64,000 nt of DNA from Ifrita kowaldi (taxonomy: Eukaryota > Chordata > Aves > Passeriformes > Cinclosomatidae). Positions 37,675 through 48,136 of the stretch are shown here, piece by piece (position 1 is the first letter of the stretch; every line of letters starts with the position of its first letter). The translations under genes were made by a program, and so were the position numbers. The DNA lies in assembly GCA_013398055.1 (NCBI GenBank), contig VZRS01000253.1:124001-188000 (forward strand), in the 5' to 3' direction. The notes under the pieces are model-generated. The model worked only from the letters and a program-made list of their open reading frames with translations. It did not search any database and was not told the origin of the DNA.

Positions 37675-37855
37675 TGGCCCTCTAGTTGAGATAAGTGACA
37701 AGAAGAGAAGAGCTGGATGTTAGGCTGAGAAACAAGATGACCTCGGGCAAGTCATTATACTTCCCTCTGCCTCACTTTCCCATTCTGTTATGCTGAGATT
37801 TTAAACAATTACCTGGCCTGACAAGTGCAATCAGTATGTAAAGAGCTCTGAAGTG
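37675..37855 (+). mobile_element. MIR/CORE-SINE relic
   Basis: This is the clearest MIR in the window. 'gacctcgggcaagtcattat' matches the MIR core box 'gaccttgggcaagtcactta'. It is followed by 'ctctgcctcactttcccatt' (MIR 'ctgagcctcagtttcctcat'), and about 70 bases on by 'tatgtaaagagctctgaagt', equivalent to the amniote MIR tail 'ttgtaaagcgctttgaga'. The tRNA-like head before 37700 is poorly preserved. MIR-type SINEs predate the bird-mammal split, so this copy is very old. Confidence 0.7.
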
Positions 37856-38671
37856 GACATGCACTCAGCTGATCCTCACACAACCGTGAGCACTGATGGG
37901 AACAGGCAAGAGGGAGGTAGCAAAATTCAGTAGCAGCCTGTCTTCCGCTGCAGGCACTGGATATACTTGGGAATCATACACACTATGCACTTAGATCCAC
38001 AGCTTGCTTATGCTCCCATTGGATCAGGACTAACATGATGACATGGAACAGCTAACTGCAGACAGGTGTAAGAGCCAGAAAGATCCCAACGCCAAAATCA
38101 GGACATCAGAAATAGAGAATCATGGGAACCACCATTTAAATTAGAAAAATTTCAGTTCAGAGGTATATAGCCTGGAAAAAAAATCAGACTGAGAATCCAG
38201 TGCCCTTTTGGATGGGTTGGGTGCAAGGCCACACCATATTGGGTAGCTGTGCTGCGCTGGCTGATACTAATATGGGAGATTAGAAGTGCCCTTCAGCTTC
38301 TACTGCATGTTCATCTGGGCAACATGGACAGAGGAACAGTAAAAATACCAACAGTGCAGCACTCATGCACATGCACAGTTTTGCAGCACATACAGCAAAT
38401 ATTACAGATCAGTCAGGGATTCAAGGGAGTTTTGGGGACAGAGCACAGGCAGCAGATTGAGAGCTTGTAGAAAAAAGCACTGTACCTAGGCACAGAGAAG
38501 ACATGCATATTTCAGAGAGTCCTTCCTGCCCCCACTGGAAAATGTGCTATTGACATTACTTATTCTCTTTGGAGTAGCCACCAGCTTCCTTTTGAAAGAC
38601 AATGGGACCACAAGGGAATGTGGGCTGGTTGGCGGCAGCTGTTTGTCCCCCAGGGGTGCAAAAGGTCTTAG
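37856..38671. other. Unique non-coding DNA
   Basis: No repeat family or gene can be seen; open frames are below 100 codons. Confidence 0.5.
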
Positions 38672-39495
38672 TATCACAGAATTATAGAATATACTGAGTT
38701 GGAAGGAACCTGTCAGGATCATTGAAATCCAACTCCTGGCCCTGGACAGGACACCCCAAGAGTCACACCAAGTGTCTGAGAGCATTGTCCAAGTGCTTCT
38801 TGAGCTCTGTCAGGCTTGGTGCTGTGCCCACTGCCCTGGGGAGCCTGTTCCAGTGCCCAACAACCCTTTGGGTAAAAAACCTTTTTCTGATATCCAACCT
38901 AAACCCCTCCTGACTCAGCTTCATGCCACTTCCTCGAGTAGTGTCACTGGTCATGAGAGTGAAGAGATCATAATTGTCTCTTTCTCTCACTACAAACGAA
39001 ATTGTTACTGCAATGGGGTCATCCCTCAGCCTCCTCTTCTCCAGGCTGAACAGATCAAGTGACCTCAGTGACTTGTCACAAAGCTTCCCCTCCAGACCCT
39101 TCACCATCCCCGTGGCCTTCCTTTGGACACTCTCTAACAGTTTAATATCTCATATTGTGGCTCCCAAATCTGCCCTCAGCACTCGAGGTGAGGCTGCCCC
39201 AGTGCAGAGCAGAGCAGGACAATCCCTCCCTTGCCCGGCTGCCGATGCTGTGCCTGATGCCCCCCAGGATACAGGTGGCCCTCCTGGCTACCAGGGCACT
39301 GCTCATTCAAATTCAACTCTCCATCAGCCAGGATCCCCAAGTCCCTTTCTGCAGAGCTTCTCTCCAGCCTCTCGTTCCCCAGTCTATGCACAAAACCAGG
39401 GTTGCCCCATCCCAGGCACAGACTCTGGCACTTGCCCTTGTTGAACTTCATATGGTTGGTGATTGCCCATCTCTCTGTCTAGGCCTCTTCCAGGT
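38672..39495 (-). mobile_element. CR1 LINE, ORF2 C-terminal half and 3' end (antisense)
   Basis: This is the best preserved CR1 copy. On the minus strand, the frame at 39451-39176 starts 'MKFNKGKCQSLCLGWGNPG' and includes 'SSAERDLGILAD', which is the CR1 region just after the RT palm. The frame at 39107-38763 contains 'LFSLEKRRLRDDPI', 'GFRLDIRKRFFTQRVVGHWN' and 'RLPRAVGTAPSLTELKKHLD', the standard CR1 C-terminus. The two pieces are in different frames, so at least one frameshift lies in 39108-39175. The 3' tip at 38672 ('tatcacagaattatagaata') is the usual CR1 terminus. It is 5'-truncated in the manner of LINE insertions and is non-functional. Confidence 0.95.
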
Positions 39496-39919
39496 GAGTT
39501 GTGAAAATCAGGAAGCAAGACATAAGGGATACAAGCACATAATGTCATGATTTGGCTGTAGCCTGTCTAGATGACATACCACGGACTTGGGAGTGGGTAT
39601 GCTATTGACATCTTGGGAGCAGGAATTTTAGAGGCGTGAGCTATAGGGCAGAACCCCAGGGAAAGGTTCTTTATAGCTATACTGGATAGATTACTTGCAG
39701 AGAAACATGCTCTGAATTCAAAGGAAACTGAGATAATATCGGTAACTCAAGGCCTATGCACGTAGAATTCAGTATAAAGTAAGTTTGTTTCATTATTTTC
39801 CTGCAGAAGTAAATTTGCAGGCACTTCTGCTTGCCGAAAGAGACTTAAAAATGCATGGATAAGATGAGGTACAACAGAACTGTGTCTATGATTGGAAAGA
39901 CTGTGCAATCAACGTATAA
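39496..39919. other. Spacer between two CR1 copies
   Basis: No recognisable content. It separates a younger antisense CR1 from an older sense CR1, and may include unalignable parts of the latter. Confidence 0.4.
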
Positions 39920-40243
39920 TTAACCTGTGAAACTTGTTGCCAGAGGATATTATAGAGGAAAACAGATTAGCAAGATTCAGAAAAGGATTAGACCTTACAA
40001 GAATAGCATCTGCAGCTAGGCTTGCTAAAATAAAAACCATATGGGTTATTAGCCTTCCCACTTCAGGGTATAAAATGATCGCAAGTTGGGGTCAGAAGGC
40101 AATGTCTCCCTATTATTTAGCATTGTAAAATGGGCCACGCCGGGGGGTTGTTACAAGCCTATCTAAAGCTTCCAGCACTGGCAATGGTTAGGACAGAATA
40201 CTGGACTGGATGGGCCATTAGTTTGATACAGACAAGCAATTTC
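39920..40243 (+). mobile_element. Old amniote-type CR1 3' end (sense)
   Basis: The order of words follows the CR1 3' UTR familiar from turtles and crocodilians. 'cctgtgaaacttgttgccag' matches 'gtggaactcctgccac'. Then come 'agcaagattcagaaaaggat', 'cttcagggtataaaatgatc', 'gcactggcaatggttaggac' and finally 'agaatactggactggatggg' (consensus 'ggatactgggctagatgga'). It lacks the typical avian octamer-repeat terminus and is much more diverged than the CR1 copy 430 bp upstream, so it comes from an earlier wave. Confidence 0.75.
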
Positions 40244-42249
40244 TCACACCATTCTGCCCTCATTTCCTGGGAGAAGTCCACTCCCCAAACTGATATGCAC
40301 TCCAAGCAATTGAAATTCAAGTGTAAACATGTTATTGCTTGAGCAATTTGTGGGCATACAAAAGTACAGACTAGCAGTTAGACCCCAAATCGAAGAGCCT
40401 TATGGACTAAGAGATTTTTCTATTACAGCTTTCTGATCACCACCTACAGACTTCATGGTTGTCATTCAGCTGGTCAGCATCAGTGGAAGTGCAACCAAAA
40501 TCCCTCTTGCACAAGCTCTCAATGTGAAAGAGGTAATCTCCTTGTTGTACCTGTACCTTTGCAGCTGCAAAGTTTGCCCACCCGTCCCATGGGACGCAAC
40601 AAAATGAGGAGAGCAATCAGGATGGAGCAAAAGGACAGAATAGCGTTTCCTTTTTCTGCTGTTGCTGAGATTTTCCCTTTCCATGTCTCACTTTGGGTAG
40701 CTGCAGCACTCCTCCCCTGCTACCCTGCTGCATAGCAGGTTAGGGAAAGAGTGTCTCTCTGTCCTGCTGCCTCAGACAGGGGAGAAAAAGGTGAGAAGTG
40801 GTAGGTGTGGTGAGGCAAGAGCAGAAGGTATGCAGGGGCTGTAGGGTAGGTGTCAGGAGGTGAAGAAAAGACCAGGACTATGAACATGTGGCACAAGAGC
40901 GAGACGCAGAGGGCAAGGTTGCTGGGGGTGGGGTATGCAGTGAAGGAAGCAGGAGTTGCTACAGACACAGAGGGTGCAGGTGGCTGACTGCATGGTCACC
41001 CACAAGGTCACACAGTGCAGCAGCAAAGGCTTACATCCACAGGGTACAGACGGACCGGCGGGCAAACATGAGCAGAAGGGGAAGGTCCAGTGGGAAGGAT
41101 GTAAAACACTGTTTATTCGCTCTGCTTCCTGCTCAGAGTCACAGTCAAAAAAGCAAAGCAAAATGTCAGCGATGACAGAGGTGAAAATGTATGATGTGTA
41201 TGATGTATAGGTGTGAACAGTGTGCCAGTGATGCTGAGAAAGTGCATTGGTACAGGCACCTGCTTACAAGTGGGTGGCATTGCTGTTCCACCACTTGGAA
41301 TTTGGGCAGCATGGGGTGAGTGCTTCACATCTAGCAGGACTGTGAGAGGCAGACAAGACATGGATCTCCTCAGACTCTCTCTCCTTTCACAGAACAAACC
41401 ATTTCAGAATTAAAATGTCATTTAAGACCATCAGATGAGGAACAAAGACAATTTTGGGTGATGTCCTGCTCATAACATCCTAGATATATGTCAGCATGCA
41501 TGCAAATTTTAATGGGATAGAGTCTGCCTTTCAGATGAACTGGTAACTCCTGAATTTCACTTTCTAATTCTACTCCCAGTTACTTCAAATTCTTTTGTGA
41601 AGAGTTTAGAGCCCTTTAACTCTTGTCTCCACTAACACTGGCCTTAGCATTTTACAGCAGAGACCGTATTTTTGGGACATGTCCAGTACAACAGGGACTG
41701 GACCCTTGTAGAGATCATTCAGTTTTCTGAAAAACACACTTAAATGTTTTCCACCTGCACCACCAACATCTCTCAGTCCCTGGCTCGAAGGTCAAGTGTC
41801 CACTCTGCATCAGATAGCCTGATCTTCAGAGACTGCATTTACTCTTATAAAGGTCGAACTAGTAGCACAGCTATTTCCCCTCAGAATTTCCTGTGATCCT
41901 GTGTTACCTCTGCAAATCCAGAAGTCATCTCTCTCTCTCTCTTCTGAACTCTGGCCTATCAGACTTGGCAGTTGTCTCATGACTTATGGGGACCAGCCCC
42001 TGAAAGGTCCCTCTCATTCCTGAAAAGGTCGGGTGCACATAAACTCACACACAAGCACATGTCCACAGAAACACACGCAGCTGCCAGGATTCACAGATGC
42101 ACACACAGCTTCCTAGCTCCGCACTGCTGCTTTCAGCAAGGACCACTCAAAGTGTTTAGCCCGACATGCTGTGATGATGATGTAAACGGAAAAAGAAAAG
42201 CCCTTCACCTGTGAAACTAATTAATAGTCAACAAACTTGCTTCAAGGTA
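40244..42249. other. Unique DNA with a purine-rich segment
   Basis: No gene recognised. From about 40770 to 41110 the plus strand is notably G/A-rich, and many short frames overlap there, none with a recognisable domain. A (TC)n run is at about 41930-41942. Confidence 0.45.
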
Positions 42250-42960
42250 GGAGAGCTGGCACTGGAGGCGAGAGGCTGTCCCGGGGAGGCAGGAGCCCGG
42301 CACAGCTGCTAGGTGGCAGCAGCCCTTCACCAGCGCGGGGCTGCTGCTCGCCCAGGTGGCTGCCGGCTTTAATTCCCGGAGAATTCGATGCTCGACAAAG
42401 TGAGCCGCTCTTACAGCCCCCACTAAAACCAAAGCGTTCAAGGCTGCTGCTGTCGCTGCCCATGACGGGATCATACATAAACATGAAAAGAAAGCCATCC
42501 TGGCTTTTCAGGCATGCCACAATTGGGGTTGCAGCTTTTTAAGGGGCTGTAGCTGAACAGACGCCTTGTGATGATGCTGATGAAATCACGCCTTCTCAGT
42601 AGGCAGAGGCTCTGTCCTCCTCCATAGGTATTTCAGGCCCTTTTATCACCCCCTATCAAGGCGAATACTTATCTTCTAAGGGCTTTTCAAACACCACCTA
42701 ATTAGTCTCCCCAAACCCATAGGCAAAGCAGAGGAGCCAGAGCCTTGTGTTCTCTGTAGCAAATGAGACTGAAACTCCGTGAAGGGTTCCAATTTAAAAG
42801 CAACCTTCACTGCAGCACGTGGGAAGTGCTGCAGCAGATTTAGGGGCACTTTTAAGGATGCCAGTTGAATATTATAACCTCGTTATTCATATAATTAATA
42901 CTGCAACTACTACTCAATTCCATGTGTTATTTATAGAAGCATTATATTCCAGTTATTTTC
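42250..42960. other. CpG-bearing block followed by AT-rich conserved-looking sequence
   Basis: From 42265 to about 42475 the sequence is GC-rich for this window and holds over a dozen CpG dinucleotides. From 42840 to 42960 it turns AT-rich with homeodomain-type cores, including TAATTA at 42892-42897. Open frames of 92-101 codons on both strands cross the GC part and seem to be by-products of composition. The combination resembles developmental enhancers or a small CpG island, but this is inference and no transcript evidence exists here. Confidence 0.35.
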
Positions 42961-45900
42961 TGCAGCTCTTGTCTCTTTGACATGCAATAGATTTTCTTAT
43001 GGAGACTGTAGGCCTGCATCACTGAGGATCCATGGGAAAGGCAGACTTTCAGCAGAATATGGTTAAATATTCTGGCCCACTTAACAATGAGGTGCTGTCA
43101 AACACAGCTTGAAAATTGAAGGACAGAGATTCAAACTAACCCATGTCAGAAAGCCTCCGCAATATCCATTTGCTTGCTGCAAGCTACAATAGCCAGCAGT
43201 TATGGACAAATCTTGACCCTTCATCCTTTTTGCTGGACTGAAGAGCAGGGAAGCAGTAAAGAATATTGACATCAAAATCAAGTAATTAGGTTTCAGGGTT
43301 AAGATCACTCACAACTGACTGGAGGTGTATCAATTCTTCCTCAGTGAAACTGGTTTGGGCAGATATTACGTTGATTTGGCTTAGTTCATGCTTGGGAAGT
43401 TTTCTTTGCAACTATAACAAGAAAAGGAGTGGGTTTTCAGGAAGAAATACCACCCTTTTTGCTCTGCAGATAGGGATAAAGTACTTTTGGCTTCTTCAGG
43501 GAATTCAGCAAGCTCAGCATGAAGGTGGTGTAAGTTTTGTTTGTGTCTGCTCCACTTAACAAGAATGGTCATAGTTACTCTGGGTTTCTGTATCTTCAAA
43601 TAGCCATACAAAGTGAAAACAGGAAGGTTAGATGCTGTCCTCCTTCCCTGGTCCAGGAGCAGGAAATGTTCCCAGAGATGTTCACTTGAGACCTTTGATG
43701 TAGGGAGGAAACTGGACCAAAACGATGCCTCCTATCACTAAAGAAAACCAGAGCAAAGACTGAAATCAAGCTCTGGACCCTTCCTACCCACAGTATTTAA
43801 CAGTTAACTCCTTCTCCCCAAGTTTTTCACCATTCAACTAGCACTTTCAAAACTCAACTTCCCACAGAGGGGGCTAACCTGACACCTAAGTAGTGTGGAT
43901 GGAGGTTGGTCTGTGCCATGTGGCCTGACCCCTGTCTCTCTTCTGCTTAGCAGGATAGGACACAAAGACTCCTTTCCTGAGTGTTTGCTTTAATCATTAC
44001 ATGAGTGGAGACTGCCTCTGCCACTTCAAAGGCCCTGCAGAGAAAGGGCCCTTAAAGAAAAGACATTTTACCTCAGGAAAGTGTAACACTACAACAGGGG
44101 AAAACACTTGCCAAGCCGTAGGACAGGAGTGAGTTTTAAGACCCTCTTATCCTTGTTAACCAAGGCAGATCCCTCCACGCACTCTTGTGGATGAATGACA
44201 TTTTGGGCTTCTTAACTTCCCCCATACAACACACAATAAAAACTGTCTGCGACTTCAGGCTTATGCAGGATTAGGGCAGGGCAGAACATTCATTCACAGA
44301 CATTTGAGTTTTGCAGAGGAAATTCAAAAATTCAAACTTGCAAAAAGCCATCAGTTTGCTCCTTTTCAGGGGTGGAAATCAATCCCTGTCCCCATGCTCA
44401 TTAAAGATATTGTGAGGTGCTATTCCTTGAGGACTGGCTGCATGTCGATTCTGACTCACTGCCTCCACAGAGACTGCTCACTTTGTTTTACTCTACGCAC
44501 TGTCCTTCTACTACAGGATAAACTTAATATTCATTTAATGTGCCTGATCCTTTGTGCATCTGTTCTAGGCAAACAAAGCTCTTTCACTCCCAATCTCCCC
44601 CCAAACTTTTCCCAAAACCAACACGCTGAGGTTTGCTGCCAATTCAAACATAGGTGCCAGGTCAATGACTTATGGAAATGGCTAACATTGCAACGTGAAA
44701 GAGTATTCCTCCACTTAACTCCTGCCTAGTTAGCTAAACATCACTTGATCCATGTAAATAGAGTTGCTGTCTGTTCCTAAGACCCACAGTTAGTTCCTAG
44801 TGAGCCTGCTGGTTAATTTTCTCCACCCAGTCTGGACTGTTTAATTTATAAATTACATTAAATAAAACTAAAATCCTGTTGGGGCTACTAATATATCATT
44901 CATTAAATATTATGTAAAACAGCAGAGATACATATTTTCTGTTAAGCCCAGACACGTTACTAACTCCCTGCAGAGAATCATGTGTGATATCTCTGGATGC
45001 AGGCATGCTGCCTGGATTCCCCCTGAGGACAACTCATCCATCCTCCCACCATCTGTTGGCATGCTGGGGTTCCTCCGTCACACCTAGGCAGCCAGCTCTG
45101 GGCTGTGGATTCTGCTCTGTGCCTCTGACACTCAATGTTAAATGGGCCTTAGTGCCCTCCCTGACACGCTGCAGAGGAGCTTGCACCCCTGGATCTCTAA
45201 GTTTCAGGCTTCTTCATGCCACAGACTTGACACAAAGTCCCTGGAGCATCATTAAACCCACACTCTGACCAGATTAGAGATGCATCCACATTTGTCCTTC
45301 CCTGTGTTCCCCTGAAGGGTAAGTTTCACAAAAAGCCAGAAACTTTACAAAGTGCAGCAGAGCTCATCTCCATCTATACCAAGTAACCTCTCCAGCCGGT
45401 CAAACAGCTCAGCTGTCATAAAGGAACAAATGGAGCCAAGCAGGAGCAATGAGGAGCAGAGAGATAAAAGCACCTAAACTTTGGGCAGGAAGTTTCTGTT
45501 GTTATTTCTGAAGTGTGTTTAGCATGGAGACATATTGTACATTTAGCATAAGTCCCCGGGACCCTAATGAGCTCCTAATGTACCCCATACTTCAAGGGTT
45601 TTCCAAAGAGACCAGTAACTTAGCAACAGCAGCAAATCCTTGACAGACATAATCAGTATTTGTGCTGCAGCTTTAGGCTTCCCCTCTTCTCTCCCGCTAA
45701 GTGGAAGGTGGTTTTGGCTGGGATTTCTTATCTGCTTTGTCATTGTTCTTATTCTTCTTAGGGGTTTCTTCAGTATATTTTTCCTTTATCCTTCCTGTTC
45801 AGAAAAGCAAAAACCCACCAGCAGTTTGCAGGGAGCAGAGTTCTTGGAGCCTGGAGCTACCAAGGTTCTCCCATGAAGAGTTTTGTTGCACTGGGGAGGT

Positions 45901-46489
45901 TCAGAGGTGGCTCTCCGGGTATGCCACAGGCAAGCCAGGGCTGGTGAAAGCAGTGATTTTCACATGACAGCAAACTAGACAGTCATCAGGGCCAGTGGTG
46001 GATCTTCAGGGACACCAGCTAGAAGGTGATGAGCAATGACAGTTCTTTGCTGCGTTCATGGCTCTCAGCCAGGGGAAACTAAATCACCGAACTCCAAAGA
46101 CATTCTCTTAAAAGTACAAAGCAAATATTGACGGCTAATTGTACTTCCTGAGGGCATATGAGGCAGAAGGCTCCAGAGGAATATGAAGTCCTTCTGAGGC
46201 AGGTTCTGCACTATTCCCAGTGGGCTGCCATTTGATGCCAACCATGCACAAAGATTTCGTCTTCCCTGCCCACATCTCCTGCCTACGTCCCCTGCCTTTT
46301 TACTAATTGCAGGCATAACACTGGTTTTGGAAGGAGGCTGCTTTACATCTCAAGCAAAGAACATGAACAACTGATTCACATTCACGAGAAATTTGTGTGC
46401 ATTAGAACATCAGTGTATTTAGATATTTAAGAGGACAACCCATTTTAGTAATACTAAGAAATCTCCAAAATGGTAACCTGATGTGGAAG
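42961..46489. other. Unique non-coding DNA
   Basis: No element or gene recognised. A 141-codon plus-strand frame at 44304-44729 has no domain I can name. The AT-rich region 44820-44960 looks like a candidate conserved non-coding element. Confidence 0.45.
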
Positions 46490-46540
46490 AGTGAAATGAG
46501 TTGCCCAGTATCAGAGGGTCTGAGAGCAGGAGACAACCTG
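46490..46540 (-). mobile_element. Weak MIR/L2-type antisense fragment
   Basis: 'gaaatgagttgcccagtatc' followed by 'agagggtctgagagcagg' parallels the antisense MIR/L2 box ('taagtgacttgcccaaggtc' then 'acacagc..gagc'). It is only ~50 bases and could be coincidence. Confidence 0.3.
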
Positions 46541-47704
46541 TTTTGAAATAATTTCTATATACCCTATTAACATTCCTTAATAGCTACACTGTACAAATAC
46601 ATAAGATGAACAACCAGATTTGAGCTAAAAATCACAGAACAGCTGTTCTGGACCTTGACTAGTACAGTTGCAGCAGCCAAAGGGACAAAACAACCAGTTC
46701 TGTAGGTCCAAGCTTAACTGGAATTTTACAGACATAGCATATCAATGGTTTTTTCTCCCCACTGTTGAAAGAATGAAAGGTTGATAATGAAAAAAAGCAT
46801 TTAACAAGGACTTTTGACCCAGCAGTGGCCTTTGAAATGTTTAAGAATGGTCAACTCAGTCTAGGAAAGCCTGGTATACAAAAAAATGCAGCATCATATC
46901 CACATCTCTTGCATTTATAGCAAGAGAAATGGACTAGGCTTATACATTCACCTTGTGAATTTTAGAGAAGTCAGAGGAATAAGCAAAATTTCAACTACTT
47001 AGAGCCAACCAATCTTATTTACAAAACATCAACAGACTGAGCATGGAAAATGAATGAAGAAATCTTTGCCAGGAGGACGAAAAGACTTTCTTTTAAGTGG
47101 CTGTCCAGGCAGTAAATTGGAAGAATATTTTGGGCTAACTCAGCTGAAACACTCCTGAAAAAAATCCCAAAATTCCTCTACATCCAAAGCATGCTCACCA
47201 CAATGCAGCAACGCACCCACCCAGAGGTCCACAACCACACAGATCTGAAACTCAGCACAGCATAGACACAGCAGTGGGCTGCGGCTCTCAGCTACTGGGA
47301 TCTCCTGCACTGTGCTGCATAAACCCACCCCAGCACCGTGAAGGAACAAGACAGGTCCAAGGCAAGATAGAAAAGGATTAAATCTGCTGTTCTAAATCAT
47401 TATTTCAATGACTCCAAACTGTCATCACAAACTCATAGACAAAGGAGGGGCATGTAGAAACTCTTGACCCCTGTGAGAAACCTACTGGAACTGCAGGAAA
47501 GTATCACAGTGCTGTGTCCTGCCTTGGTTTTTACTGCACATATGGCAAGGCAAGGCAAGTCCCAGACCCATCCACACTGTAACTTTGGCCTACGGCATCA
47601 GGCAGTTAGGTCTCCATGAAGCATGAGAGAATCATTAACAGCGTCACTTTCTCTCACAGTCAACCTGGCTTTACCCAACCAGAAATGTCTGCAGGAAAAA
47701 TCTG
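46541..47704. other. Unique non-coding DNA
   Basis: Nothing recognisable. Confidence 0.5.
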
Positions 47705-47800
47705 AAAATCCCATTAATGGGGATAATGATGCTTACCTCCTGTGCAAAGCGCTTGGAGATTCATGGCATGGAAAATTCTGTTAGAGGTAGATATTTATTA
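47705..47800 (+). mobile_element. MIR/CORE-SINE 3' half
   Basis: 'taatggggataatgatgctt' then 'acctcctgtgcaaagcgctt' and 'ggagattcatggcatgg' match, in order, the 3' half of the amniote MIR ('aaatggggataataatactt', 'tgtaaagcgctttgagatcc', 'ggatgaaaggcg'). The upstream core box is not clear. Confidence 0.6.
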
Positions 47801-48070
47801 AATCCTTCTAGTTTCTTCTATTGAGGATCCATACCGCAGCCCTTGTACGTGGACATAATTCCCATTACAATTAGAGACTAACCTCTATAAACAAGTCTAT
47901 ACCACATGGTTTAAAATCTGTGGCTGTCACATCTATCCTGCAGACCAGATGTAGATCTCCTCAATAGTCTGTGCCTGCACCTTAACGAGCAATGATCTTT
48001 TCTCTCCTGCCTTTCAAAATATGTCACCTCACATTATGGAATGAGACAAACAAGTCGTAGCTCCTCTCAG
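47801..48070. other. Unique non-coding DNA
   Basis: Nothing recognised. Confidence 0.4.
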
Positions 48071-48136
48071 GTGAAATCCTGGCCCCCTTGAAGTCAATGG
48101 CTACGTCTTTCTGATGTAAACAGGGACAGGATTTAA
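48071..48136. mobile_element. Possible ancient palindromic MITE remnant
   Basis: 'gtgaaatcctggcccccttg' with 'aagtcaatggc' is a motif I associate with a palindromic repeat abundant in turtle and crocodilian genomes, whose other arm reads 'gggccaggatttcac'. Here the second arm appears degraded as 'cagggacaggattta' about 30 bases on. The resemblance is suggestive only. Confidence 0.4.

Noticed and set aside
44304..44729. 141-codon plus-strand frame
   Set aside because: Cysteine-rich but without motif spacing of any family I know; no splice or promoter context.
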